64,000 nt of DNA from Hyaloperonospora brassicae (Eukaryota > Oomycota > Peronosporomycetes > Peronosporales > Peronosporaceae), in assembly GCA_947650285.1 (NCBI GenBank), contig CANTFL010000323.1, positions 19,784 to 83,783 on the forward strand. The letters run 5' to 3'. The position numbers and the translations under genes are program-made. Position 1 is the stretch's first letter; the number at the start of each line of letters is the position of its first letter. Under the pieces are notes generated by a model that saw only the letters and a program-made list of their open reading frames with translations, ran no database searches and was not told the origin of the DNA. Below are positions 21,150 to 31,239 of this stretch, piece after piece.

Positions 21150-22260
21150 ACCAAACCAGTGTAACTCACTGAGTAGCCATTTCAGCGCCTAAAAGGGTAT
21201 GAAAGCGTTTCTCGGTGCGATTAACTATTACAGCCAGTTCATCCAAACATCGCTGCGTACGGAGAACAACTTTGTCAACTCAATGACGACGATTTCTTGT
21301 CAAGAGCAAACCTGATCGGCCCGCGCGCGTCTTTTGCTATGTTGCAACAGCAAATCGTCAAGGCTCCAGTCCTGCGTCACTTTCTTTTCACAGCCGAACT
21401 TCATGTGATGCTTTTGCTAATGATTGGGCGTTGAGAAGTACATTGATGCAAATGCAGGACGGATTATTGCACCCGGTATGGTTTTTGGTCGAGTGTTGAA
21501 GGAAGGCGAGCTCAATTACCACCCTGCGGAAGCGCGAAGTCCTAGATTTGCTTCAGTTGCTGAAGATTACGCCTGCTCTACTCGCAGGAAATGGCATCTA
21601 CGTATACACTCAATTATCGACGATGAAATGGCTCTTCACGTCCAACTCATTGTACGGAATATCCGTCAGCTCCACTGTATTACTCTTCCCGTATCATCTG
21701 AAGATAAAGGGATTGAGCGAACGCGATGTGGATTTCGCTCAGTTGTTACAAGCTTCCATCACACCATCGATTAGACTAGACGAGTCGTTAAGGCACATTG
21801 CTCCACCTGTTAACCCCTCAGCGAGTGTTCGGCTATATCCTGATCTTCTATATGCGCGCGTGCCTACAACATTTTTCGGCTTTGTACTTTCGTTAGATAC
21901 CTCCGCGAAGACAGCGAAGCACGGGGGTTTTGGAAGTTGCTCGTAGATACTGTGGAAATTGCCCGAATGGACCATTGTGATTGCTGCGAGTGCCTACCTG
22001 TCGGCAACGACAGTTTATCTAGCAGAGTACACAGGGATGCATTACGGAACACAAGCGTCCTTAGACAACAAAGTGCCCTTTTTATGACCGTGGGTGACTC
22101 CAGGCCCGCAATCCATCAATCAATGGGGGCGATCGCATGCAAGAAAGATTCGTTACAGGTGATGTTAGAGCGTCACAACGAGTTAGCCGCCCAGTTATAC
22201 TCGGTCCGGTATTTGCACGTTACACGGTGCTACAACGCAGCAGCAAATACGCTGGCCACC
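21150..22260 (+). pseudogene. Element A RNase H plus second (archaeal-like) RNase H relic
   Basis: The RT connection (MKAFLGAINYYSQF) is followed by a degraded Ty3 RNase H (GRVLKEGELNYHPAE, WLFTSNSLYGIS). A second RNase H-like block then begins near 21880: VLSLDTSAKTAKHGGFGSCS, a stop, then ILWKLPEWTIVIAAS. Additional archaeal-like RNase H domains in oomycete Ty3-like elements have been reported, and the D-S-A-K...GG...W pattern fits. The assignment to that class is by pattern only. Confidence 0.6.
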
Positions 22261-22269
22261 GAAGCGTTG

Positions 22270-23070
22270 GAAACTCAATCGGGACAAGTGGTGGAAGACC
22301 CAGGACGATTGAGCGAGCTGCAGCATCTTACCAGATACGAGACAGGTTACTTGTTGATACTCCCTCGTTGAAAGAAAAGAAGGAGCCGCCAATGATGACA
22401 GCAAATACGCGGACCATTACCGGACGAGCCCGATATGATGATCAACCGACCCGAGAACAACTGGACACACCAAGCTGCGCGAGAACACACCGGGACAAGG
22501 ACGATCAAGCGCTAGAGTTCTTCGAGAAAACAGACATGCTGGACGAACTCATAAGGACCACTTGAAGATCCGAGACTCGACGAGTACCAAAACAATCGGC
22601 ATTAGCGCCTAGGCGCCGAGAACCGCGAAATATTCAAGACATCGATCCGTTAGTCGTACAGGCCGAACGCAGAGAAAGGATCTCAAAGCTCAAGATGAGA
22701 AAGCGAAGTGGGAAACACTCGTGATGTTCTTTGGATGCAAATTTTGCAAGCTGACTCATGGACAAGTTACCTACGCATCTACCTCGTGGATCGCTTCGTA
22801 ATAAGCAAGGACGGTATACGATACTACCTAGTACGACGTCGTGAGGTGATGGAATTGATTGACGAAGACCTCAAGTTACGATTGATTGTTCCAACGACTC
22901 TGATCGATACGACTATGCTAAACTGTTATGACTCTGTGGGTGGCGGACACCAAGGGATCGTAACGACATTTCACCGAAACAAGTCCGACTTTTACTCGAC
23001 CGTGCTCTACGCTGATATGGCGAAACAAAAACATGCATGTGAAGATTTCAGTGCTAGTAAGAGCCAATGC
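22270..23070 (+). pseudogene. Element A integrase N-terminal part
   Basis: After a charged linker, the frame at 22708-23085 reads IVPTTLIDTTMLNCYDSVGG, GHQGIVTTFHRNKSDFYSTV and KQKHACEDFSASKS, i.e. the HHCC zinc finger of Ty3 integrases (the second Cys is weak). It ends where element B sequence begins, and the matching integrase core is found 3.15 kb further on. Confidence 0.7.
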
Positions 23071-23074
23071 TCAG

Positions 23075-24903
23075 CTTGGGCATAGACAAGTCGAGTCGGC
23101 GACAAAGTTTCAGACGGTCAACGGAGAAGTCGCTAGTGCTGGTAGTACGATGGTACAGTTCCGCTTTCCGTCTCTCCAGCCTTCGACCATAATCACGCAC
23201 AAGTTCGAAATTCTGGATCAGAGCCAGGATGCCATGGTGATCGGTCGTGATATCCTGAATGAACTAGGAATCGTGCTCAATTTTAAAGACAAACTGGTTC
23301 AGTGGGATGGTCACTATACACATTTAAACACCGGCGGGTCATCGTCTCCCAACGCAAGTGATTATGAATTCCCCGAAGAGAGCAAAGAAGTCGATAACAC
23401 TGCAGTGCGACCAGAAGACCTCATGCCAGACAGGCTATCCAAGCCACTCGTCGGCAAATATCTCCAGCTTCTTCGTGATAACGAGCATCTCTATGACGGT
23501 CACTTGGGGAGGATGAGATTCGAAGACTACGCTCTACCAATAGTGCCGGAGTACAAGCCTGTACACGCAAAACCGTATCCAGTCCCAAGAAGCCTCGAAA
23601 ACAAGGCTCGAGAGCTCATCCAGCATTTGGTCAGCATCGACGTGCTGGAGCAGATTTTTGATTCAGAAATGGCATCGCCTGCTTTTTTCTCAAGAAGCCC
23701 AACGGATCACTTCGTCTACTGATAGATTTTCGCGGACTTAACCGATATCTGAAACGCAGCCCTTATTACGTCCCACGTATACGCGAGATCCTGTTGCGTC
23801 TCGCAGGAGCCAAGTATCTGTCAACATTCGATGCTAACATGGGGTATTACGCGCGTCGCCTTGCTGCCTCAAGCCGTGGTCACACAGCTTTCTGTCTTCC
23901 GTTCGGGAAGTATCAATACAAGCGACTCCCAATGGGCATTTCTACAGCACCGGACGAATACCAAGCCTGCATGGAGAAGATTTTTGGCGATCTGGCTTTT
24001 GTGGTAGTCTATTTGGATGATATACTCGTCTACTCCGATAGTGAAGAGACGCACCTAGAGCACCTACACATTGTGTTCAAGCGACTAACCAAGTATGGGG
24101 TAACTCTCAACGGAAAGAAGTGCCACATCCTCAGACAGTCCGTCGACTATCTCGGCTTTACGCTGACATCTCAAGGGATCCAGCCCCAACAAAAGAAGAT
24201 TCAAGCCATCCAACAAATTTCCGTCCCCAAAACCAGGAAGGAACTACGCCGCTTCCTCGGAATGATTAATTACTATAGAGATATGGTACCCAACAAGACG
24301 GCATTGTGCCAACCTCTCAACCGATTCACCAGCTCCAAAGTCCCGTTCGACTGGTTGTCTAGCGACACGGAAGCATTTCACGCTATCCAGAAAGCGTTTG
24401 CCCAAGCCGTACTGCTCGCGTTTCCTGACTTTGAGCAACCATTTCACGTCTACGCCGATGCCAGCGGAAAGCAAATCGGTGGCATCATTATGCAGAAGAA
24501 CAAGATTCTCGCCTGCTATTCCCGAAGTCTCAACAAGCATCAAGTGAATTACACAACGATGGAGCTTGAGCTACTCTCTAGCGTTGAAATGCTGCGCGAA
24601 TACCGCACCATGCTGCTCGGGTTCCCTGTGGTTGCTCACACCGACCATAAGAACCTAATTTATCCGACCGAAACCAGCCTGCGCGTTAAGCGCTGGAAGC
24701 TCCTGTTGGCTGAGTACAGGCTATCGATGCATTACATCAAGGGAACCAAGAATGTTGGTGCTGATGCGTTTTCCCGGATGAGATTCGATGCGATTAACAC
24801 GAAGACTCATTTGCAGCTCGCGGACGAGATATGCGCTACCGCTGATGAACCAGATTGTGTCATGCATGGTCGGTTCTTCGCGAACATCAAGATAAGGACT
24901 TGA
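23075..24903 (+). CDS. Element B Pol: protease C-lobe, reverse transcriptase, RNase H
   Basis: The first part (TKFQTVNGEVASAGSTMVQF, MVIGRDILNELGIVLNFKD) is the second half of a Ty3 protease. RT begins at PVHAKPYPVPRSLENKAREL. A frame change near 23688 (in FFLKKPNG / FFSRSPTD) separates it from the next frame, with FRGLNRYLKRSPYYVPRI, YQYKRLPMGISTAPDEYQ and the catalytic VVYLDDILVYS. RNase H follows with PFHVYADASGKQIGGIIMQ, YTTMELELLSSVEM and AHTDHKNLI. Catalytic residues of both enzymes are present. Confidence 0.88.
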
Positions 24904-25970
24904 TGATTCAAAAAATCAAGACAGCTTGCCTCAACGGCAACAACAATCCTGACTATCAGCTTCTACCTCTACTCGGCTGCACGCTGGTCGCGTACCACAA
25001 GCGCGTCATCGTGCCCGATAGCTTGCGAGAAGATCTCATTCGTTGGTATCACTTAACGCTCAGTCACCCTGGCGGTGAACGACAGTACAAGACAATGAGG
25101 CAGGTTCTCTACTGGCCCGGAATGGAAGCCGCGATCACCAAGAATGCGAAAGATTGTCTAACTTGCAAGAAGGCAAAGGTCCACGGAGGCAAGCAGGACT
25201 ATGGATTACTACCACCACGAACACTCAAGACGGTGAACCCCTTTGACACCGTTCATGTCGATCTCATTGGTCCCTACGAAGACGGACACTACGGTATTAC
25301 CATGATTGACCATGCGACGCGTTGGCTGGAAGTGGGTATTCAGCACGACAAAACTTCGCTGACCACAGCCGAAAGCTTCGATCGTGAATGGCTGTGCCGC
25401 TACCCGCGTCCTGTAACGGTTATACACGACCTAGGAACGGAATTCACTGGTGACGAGTTTCAAGAATTGCTCCGCAGCTACGGGATACAAGCCAAGCCTA
25501 TAACAAGCAAGAACCCTCAAGCTAACGCTATTTGTGAACGCGTTCACCTCGAGATTTTAAATGTCATCAGGTGCCACGATGGCGCTGACTGGAAGAAAAC
25601 CATTCACTACGCTGCATTCGCCGTGCGAGCAAGCTACCACAGCATTCTTAATGCTTCCCCAGGTCAACTACTCTTCGGTCACGATATGATCACTCGTCAG
25701 CTTTATAACGCCAACTGGAGCTATCTATCGAAGCGTCGTTTTGATGCAATTCTCGCCGACAATGACCGCGAGAATAGCAAACGCCTCGAGCATTTCTACA
25801 ATACGGGAGACCACGTGATGTTACGCGTCCCCAAGAAGTTCCGTGCAAAATTGCACGCAGTGGCAACCGGACCTTTTGTTATCCGCCAAGTTCACAGCAA
25901 CGGCACTGTGACCATCGACAAGGGAGCAATGGCAGAACGTGTGAGCATCCGCCGCATTTTTCCGTGCTAA
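24855..25970 (+). CDS. Element B integrase
   Basis: An intact 371-residue frame that overlaps the RNase H frame by 49 bp in a different phase. It holds the HHCC finger (HLTLSHPGGERQYKTMR, CLTCKKAK), catalytic Asp in HVDLIGPYEDGHYGITMI, Asp in VIHDLGTEFTGDEF and Glu in NPQANAICERVHLEI, and ends with an SH3-like C-terminus (GDHVMLRVPKKFRAKL, GPFVIRQVHSNGT). No chromodomain. The DNG of most Ty3 integrases reads DLG. It stops 24 bp before the LTR, so integrase is the last domain of this element. Confidence 0.9.
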   Translation: MCHAWSVLREHQDKDLMIQKIKTACLNGNNNPDYQLLPLLGCTLVAYHKRVIVPDSLREDLIRWYHLTLSHPGGERQYKTMRQVLYWPGMEAAITKNAKDCLTCKKAKVHGGKQDYGLLPPRTLKTVNPFDTVHVDLIGPYEDGHYGITMIDHATRWLEVGIQHDKTSLTTAESFDREWLCRYPRPVTVIHDLGTEFTGDEFQELLRSYGIQAKPITSKNPQANAICERVHLEILNVIRCHDGADWKKTIHYAAFAVRASYHSILNASPGQLLFGHDMITRQLYNANWSYLSKRRFDAILADNDRENSKRLEHFYNTGDHVMLRVPKKFRAKLHAVATGPFVIRQVHSNGTVTIDKGAMAERVSIRRIFPC

Positions 25971-25984
25971 ATCTCACAGATCAT

Positions 25985-26228
25985 GGGGGGAGTATGACAT
26001 GGGTTGTCTATCGATATGACCTGCGAGACCATCCTTGGATTGCGCCAGACGAAAGAAGATTGCGCCAGACGAAAGAAGATTGCGCCAGACTGGATATGAT
26101 GACACCAGACTAGCCTACCAAGTTTAACACTCCTCCTCAATATATTCATTCTCCATTTCACTACATTAGACTCGAGCCCCTCTGCAAGCCACGGGCCGGG
26201 TTTGTCATTTTGATATAAAAACACGTGC
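25985..26228 (+). repeat. Element B polypurine tract and 3' LTR (partial)
   Basis: A G-rich tract (GGGGGGAGTA, 25985-25994) precedes TGACATGGG at 25995, the expected LTR start. The LTR contains a 20-bp unit, GATTGCGCCAGACGAAAGAA, present twice in full plus a partial third copy (26038-26090), and a TATA-like GATATAAAAACACG near 26213. The LTR appears to be cut soon after the TATA, where element A resumes. The 5' LTR is missing, so length and age cannot be measured. Confidence 0.6.
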
Positions 26229-27983
26229 GGGTTAACGTCGTATCCGACCGGCCTTTTCAGGTGGTATAAGTGGACTTTGTGATTACTTTATCAATTCCCG
26301 AAGAGGGAATGCTGCGCTGCTATTGGTTCGAGATCACTAGACGGAATTCGTGATTGCAAAGGCCATGAGTGCAACATGTGCATTAGAAATGGCGAAGGCT
26401 TTAGAAGAAAACATGTTCCGTCGTTTTGGAGCTCCCAGCCTCATTCGCCATGACAAAGACTCAAGATTCATGAGTGAAGATTTTAAACTTTCGCCGAGAT
26501 GATAAGGTTTAAATCTCGAGCTACGTTGAGTTACAGTTCCCAAGCGAACGGACAACAAGAACGCAGCAAGAAAACAATGATACAGACAGTGCGGGCGTAT
26601 GTAGAAGACCGACTCGAAGCAGACTGGGAAGACATTGCCGAGCGATTGGTACACGCCATCAATAAAGTCCGAGAATCTACGAGGAAGGAGACCCCCCTTC
26701 TACCTAGTTCATGGTTGGGACGCGCACTCTACACTGAAGGCCATGACCGAGCCTATCCGGCAGACACCGGCTGTAGTTGGCAAAGGGATAGCACTAACAG
26801 ACCCGGTCATGTAAAGACGCGAATTTAACCGCCAGTGAGAGAGAGCGCTCAGGCTCGCGAAGGAATACCAAGTGTGTGCGAAAGTTCGACGAGCAAGATA
26901 TCACAATGAAAGGCTATCCCCGGCAAAACGACGAACCCTCCCACGAATAGCGCGATCAGATCATACTAAAGAATCGGGTCAACAAGATGAAGAAAGAGAA
27001 TCGCAATTTGAGAATAGATTCGAAGAAGGGGTTTAAGTATGGCTGTTCATGGAGAAAGTGAAGCCTGGTCTGAAGCAGACGCTGGCTCATCGATGACATG
27101 GGCCGTTCCGAATAAAGAGACGAGTGGGCCATTTTGCTTTCGAATTAGAAACACCCAATAGATGTGGGTATCGATTCTATCCTATCGTACATGTGTCACG
27201 CTTGAGGAATGTTAGGGGCCGTGGTGAACGTCGCGCTAGACGGTTAGTAACTGGACTGGCGGAGGCTGACCGTTTCGACTTCGATGAAGAACGTCTATGA
27301 GAGATTAGTTGGGAGCCAGGTAAAGTAAGCAGGAGATACGAAGTAGAATCAATCGTCGATGACGACTTATCACTCTCGACGAGCATTGTCAGAACTCAGC
27401 GACGGTTCCTGGTAAAGTAAAATGTTTATGACTTACCGACATGGGAGCCGTTATCTAGTCTGTCATGCGGAGGTCTGTTTTACGATTACCTACGGCAGAA
27501 AATGCGAGAATGAATTCAAGATGGTGCGAATGGAAGATGAGTGTTGGCCACGCACCACGGGATCAATACCCTTATCTCTGTGATGGCAAGCAGGCCAAAA
27601 TGAAGAAGTAAGCAACTGGGTCAATATTGCACAAGGTACATAAAAGAGAAGTACTGAATTACTCAAATGGATGACCAAAAGATCGACGAGGATAGACTCG
27701 ACGAACCAAGCCCCGGCGAGACGAGATCCCAGCCAGATTAAATGCGGGAATTAGATGTCATTGACAACATCGACAGACTCGTTGAGTCGCGAAATTGAAC
27801 GCTAAGCGACCGAAGAGGCAAAAATTTGCGTTTCACGAAGCTTTACAGGAACGGGTGCAACAGATCTCACAGCAGAAGGAGCAAGTTCGTCGGGATCGAC
27901 GTCGTCGACGATACGAGACACCACATCTCTCGCAAAAATTCCCACCGGCACAAATACTGGGAGCTCAGGATGATGTGGCCTGA
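26229..27983 (+). pseudogene. Element A integrase core, chromodomain and basic tail
   Basis: Continuing from the zinc finger left of element B: VVSDRPFQVV-stop-VDFVITL with the first Asp, TEFVIAKAMSATCALEMAK, GAPSLIRHDKDSRFMSE with the second Asp, and QANGQQERSKKT with the Glu in another frame. Downstream come the C-terminal integrase part (HFAFELETPNRCGYRF) and a chromodomain (RRYEVESIVDDDLSL, RRFLVK, LPTWEPLSSLSCGG). A basic Arg/Lys/Gln tail (RRDRRRRRYETPHLSQKF) ends with TGA at 27981. Several stops are present. Confidence 0.78.
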
Positions 27984-28016
27984 AGTAAATGTTGTTAGGG
28001 TGCTCTCCCGGCTAAG

Positions 28017-28964
28017 TCAACCTCCGACCCGCCATGGCTTCAAAGCATCCAACGCAACGAGCTTGGCATACCAGTCAGGCCTGGAAGGAACCCACGCGTG
28101 AGTCACGCGTGGGTAGTAGAGCATGAAAGGTTCATAATAGAGCTCAGGATCGAGCGCAGGAGCCGGAACGTCCGGCATTTGCACGTAGACTGCTTCGTCC
28201 ACGATACGGTTAAGAGACTTAACACCTAGCCGGAGGAGGCGTCCAAGGCGCTTGCGAGCAGCGGAGTACTCCGACTAAAGCGCGAAAAGAGTGCTTACAT
28301 CAGCAGTCGACCGGGTATGGTCAAAGCCCGAGTGCATCTCCATCAGCACGCTGGAATCGACGAGCCTGTGACTTCTCTCCCATAAAGCGACGTACACCTT
28401 CGACCGAGAATTAACAGTCCCATCACTGTCGACTTCATGACGGAACCCGCGGTATCGAACCAGGAATGACAGACAGCGTCCAGAATACTGTAAGTCGGGA
28501 GATACCTTTTGGAAGACAAGAGTCTGGCCCGAGCATTATGAAGGCGAGCCGCCGCCATATACATAGGTGCAGCCGGGAAAAAAATCGAGATCCACCTGAC
28601 AGGGATGATACGGGATGAACACGTCCATCTTCGCGCGAATAGCATCATCTGAAACGGGAGTAGCCGCGACGACAGGTCGTCCATGGATATCTTCAATGAG
28701 GAGAGGCGACCGAGCGGCAGTAATCTGGGCCCAACACCAGGCCGAACCGGGGTGATAAAACGTGATATCCACACTTTTTTGCATCGCGGGGATATGACGA
28801 GAATAACGTGCCACAGCCCGGGCCGCACGGGTGCGAAGCACCGACAGGGGCACACACAACAAGGGAGGCATCTCAAACATCACAGATGCGGGGACAGGTG
28901 GTGCGACAGCGGTCTCAGCCGTTTCAATGGCCTCAGACGTAGAAATGCTAAATCGACGAGTCAA
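28017..28964 (-). pseudogene. Antisense gene downstream of element A pol
   Basis: The minus strand reads as one protein through three frame changes: SVDITFYHPGSAWCWAQI, MDVFIPYHPCQVDLDFFPG, CTYVYGGGSPS, then KRYLPTYSILDAVCHSWF, YVALWERSHRLVDSSV, and finally DPELYYEPFMLYYPRVTHAW and VPSRPDWYAKLVALDAL. Aromatic and proline positions look conserved and protein-like. It ends about 30 bp from the pol stop on the other strand, a tail-to-tail arrangement. No known family is recognised. It may extend upstream with the Ser/Thr/Pro-rich frame at 29394-28948. Confidence 0.5.
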
Positions 28965-29044
28965 TACCGTCCGAGGTGCAGCTTGAGAGACAGTAGAGCT
29001 GGTACACGGTGAAGGTGCCTTTTGGGAAGGTTTGGCGGACGTAG

Positions 29045-29754
29045 ATGCGGACGAGCGACCCGACCAACGTTTTTTTATCGGTGTCGCTGGATGCGCGGTG
29101 GTGGGAACCAGGCTCGGCGGCGATGAGGATGCGGGGACGGCAGGAGAAGATGGAGGAGACGGATGTTCTTAAGACAACCACGGCCGGAGACACAGGAACC
29201 GACGTCAACGAGGTCGAAGGGGCCACCGACGCCAGCGAAGTCGAGGTTGTCACAGACGTCAGCAAAGCCGACGAAGTAACTGACTCCGATCTAGAAACTC
29301 TAGAACCAACTCGTCGAGATCTAGCTGACATATGTGGGCGACGACCATGAACTAGAGAAGCACGCGATCGCGTGGCAACAGAACACGTGGCCAAGGTGCT
29401 GGGTCCATGCCTGCGGACGTGTATATAGTAGTCGACATGCCGGACGTCATACCCAGTGAGAGAGGAACCGCGATTAAAGACGAATACGGCATCAACGACG
29501 TCGATCCGGACACGGGAGAATACACTCGTCGAGACCTAGCGGACGCAAGTGAAGGATTAACCCAATCGCGACTTCGAAGAACACGCGACTGCACGGCCGT
29601 CAAACTACCCAATCAATTCTCTGTGATGGACAAGCGGCGATTCCTAGTGCTTCGCCGAGCCGGCGAGTCAGTAACAATCGTAGAACGCGGGGAGGTTACA
29701 TACGATGGCAAGGATTACACTTTATCACTGCTTGCAGCCGGGGCCGATGGATAA
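29045..29754 (+). other. Uncharacterised plus-strand frames left of the LINE
   Basis: Two short frames (29045-29350 and 29407-29754) share a motif, TRRDLADICG and TRRDLADASEG, after an acidic Glu/Asp/Val/Thr-rich stretch. The second continues with NQFSVMDKRRFLVLRRAGES and VERGEVTYDGKDYTLSLL and stops at 29752. It looks like the end of a real protein, perhaps from element A or another element. The opposite strand is also open but less protein-like. Function unknown. Confidence 0.4.
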
Positions 29755-29756
29755 AT

Positions 29757-29815
29757 ATGATGATGATAAGTTGAGGTATATTTAGGTACGCTAGCGACCC
29801 ACTATATCCTGTCAT
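29757..29815 (-). repeat. LINE 3' tail, shared with the SINE at 42.5 kb
   Basis: The last 45 bases before the CAT run (plus-strand TTGAGGTATATTTAGGTAC and CGACCCACTATAT) match the tail of a tRNA-derived SINE at 42479-42520 at about 33 of 42 positions. LINE 3' tails are the sequence recognised by the reverse transcriptase in families with stringent recognition. Confidence 0.7.
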
Positions 29816-29847
29816 CGGGCAGCAGAGCTGCCGCGGCAACGACTATT

Positions 29848-31025
29848 TTATATACTAGGTAGAACTAGTCCTCGGACAATAGAGCGCCTACGCGCAGCCT
29901 CTTGTCTCGAGATGATCCGGTTCCTCGGCGTCAGCGTGGGGCCCGGTATGTCTATATGTTCGATGTGAGAAGTCTCTAGCCAGTGATTGACATCATTATC
30001 GAGAAACGCTGTAGCCGCCTTGACCACAATGTGGTCGGAGGACGCGTGCACCTGTATTGACGCCCTTGTATCCATGGCGATATTTGCCAGTCGATCTGCC
30101 ATTTTGTTGTATGTGCGATAATGATGTCCCCAGCTGGAGACCTCAATAGCAGTAGCGAGGACGCACGCTTCGCGAAATAACCGGAGTAAGTGAGGCGCGC
30201 GTGGAGGGTGGCTAGTTCGAAGTTGCGAAAGTACTATCGCACTGTCCCCCACAACATGCAGAGGATAGAAGCCGCTGTTCTTCGCCTGTCGAAGACCTAC
30301 GACGAGGCCGCAGTATTCAGCTACATTGTTAGTGGTATCGGGAGAACCATACGACATGCTTGACACCCACTGGACGCAAGCGGCGTGTGTCTGAGTGTGT
30401 AGTTGGACAATGACGGATCCAGCTCCGCCCGGACCAGGATTGCCTCTAGATCCTCCGTCGAAAAATAGAAGGAACATCACTCCAGGGCACCGCGCAAGAG
30501 GAAGCCGTTGTAGCGCAGGCGGGTCGCCGGAGCTGAGAAGCTTATCAGCCAATGCTGACCTGACTTGTGCAAAGAGTTGCTCGGCCCCGCCCTTGTCAGG
30601 CTGGTAGGTTGACCCACGAAACCGGCTGACCGCACGTCGAAAGAGAGTATGAAATCTGGCTGTATGTACCTCCTGAGGCAAAGACGAGTCGTCCATGCGG
30701 TGGAGGCGCTCGACCCAGATGGCATGGAGTGTTGTTGATACGACAAAACGCCATAGCTCTCGAGAATTAGGGAATACTGCAGCCTGAGCTTTCGTAGCAT
30801 CTGTGCCAGGATGGAAAGATTGTTTGATAGCATCCCATGCGGCATGCGGTATATCCGGGAGGTCGAGGCCAAACACCCATACGTTCAAGTCGGTCGCCGT
30901 AAAAGAGCCGAGCCCCCGCCACCGATCCAGGATATAGGTCCAGTGGCGACGTGCGCTAGGGCAGGTCCAGAATACATGGCTAGCCGTCGCCGGACCTGTA
31001 GCAACACACTCTGGGACGGGGCACG
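29848..31025 (-). CDS. LINE ORF2 C-terminus: zf-RVT knuckle and RNase H
   Basis: The frame enters with ASHVFWTCPSARRHWTYILD, the zf-RVT pattern seen in the relics at 7.3 and 9.9 kb. RNase H spans about residues 140-270 of the 346 counted from 30888: LLFFDGGSRGNPGPGGAG with the first Asp, TTNNVAEYCGLVVGL with the Glu, VVGDSAIVLSQL with the second Asp, and YNKMADRLANIAMD with the last Asp. All four carboxylates are intact. The domain removes RNA from the hybrid during second-strand synthesis. Confidence 0.9.
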
Positions 31026-31239
31026 ACAGATCATGTTAAGCCCAATTCCATAGAGGGAAGCTGTTACTCTTCAGTCTATACAGCGTCTGAGTATTGGTAG
31101 GAAAGGAAGCTCGAATCTGCCGGATTCCTCGCCAAGTAATTAACGGCGTGCCTTCCGAGATCAATTTATAGTCCTCCTTTGCCCCACGATCACTGAGGAT
31201 GCGAGCGCCTGCAGTGCGACGGTGTTGGCAGATCGTCCG

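Larger units (their letters stand above)
23071..26228 (+). mobile_element. Element B: Ty3/Gypsy retrotransposon nested in the integrase of A, 5' truncated
   Basis: From about 23075 the sequence switches in mid-protease to a different, better preserved Ty3 element: protease C-terminal half, RT, RNase H, integrase, a polypurine tract and LTR start at 25985-25995. Gag, the 5' LTR and the protease active site are absent. Element A resumes at about 26229 with VNVVSDRPFQVV, so A lost almost nothing at the junction. The better preserved frames show that B arrived after A had begun to decay, or decays more slowly. Confidence 0.85.
16300..29754 (+). mobile_element. Element A: old Ty3-like retrotransposon with an extra RNase H, hosting a nested element
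   Basis: Read in order on the plus strand: gag zinc knuckles (18201-18290), protease (18735-19080), RT (20250-21100), RNase H and a second RNase H (21424-22260), the integrase zinc finger (to about 23070), a 3.15-kb nested element B, then the integrase core (26240-26620), a chromodomain (27320-27515) and a basic tail ending at 27983. Stops and frame changes are abundant and both protease signature residues are mutated, so this is the oldest element here. An antisense gene follows. LTRs were not identified, so outer limits are approximate. Confidence 0.75.

Noticed and set aside
23040..23090. Left LTR of element B
   Set aside because: The sequence passes directly from A integrase to B protease coding; no TG...CA segment resembling the right LTR is present.
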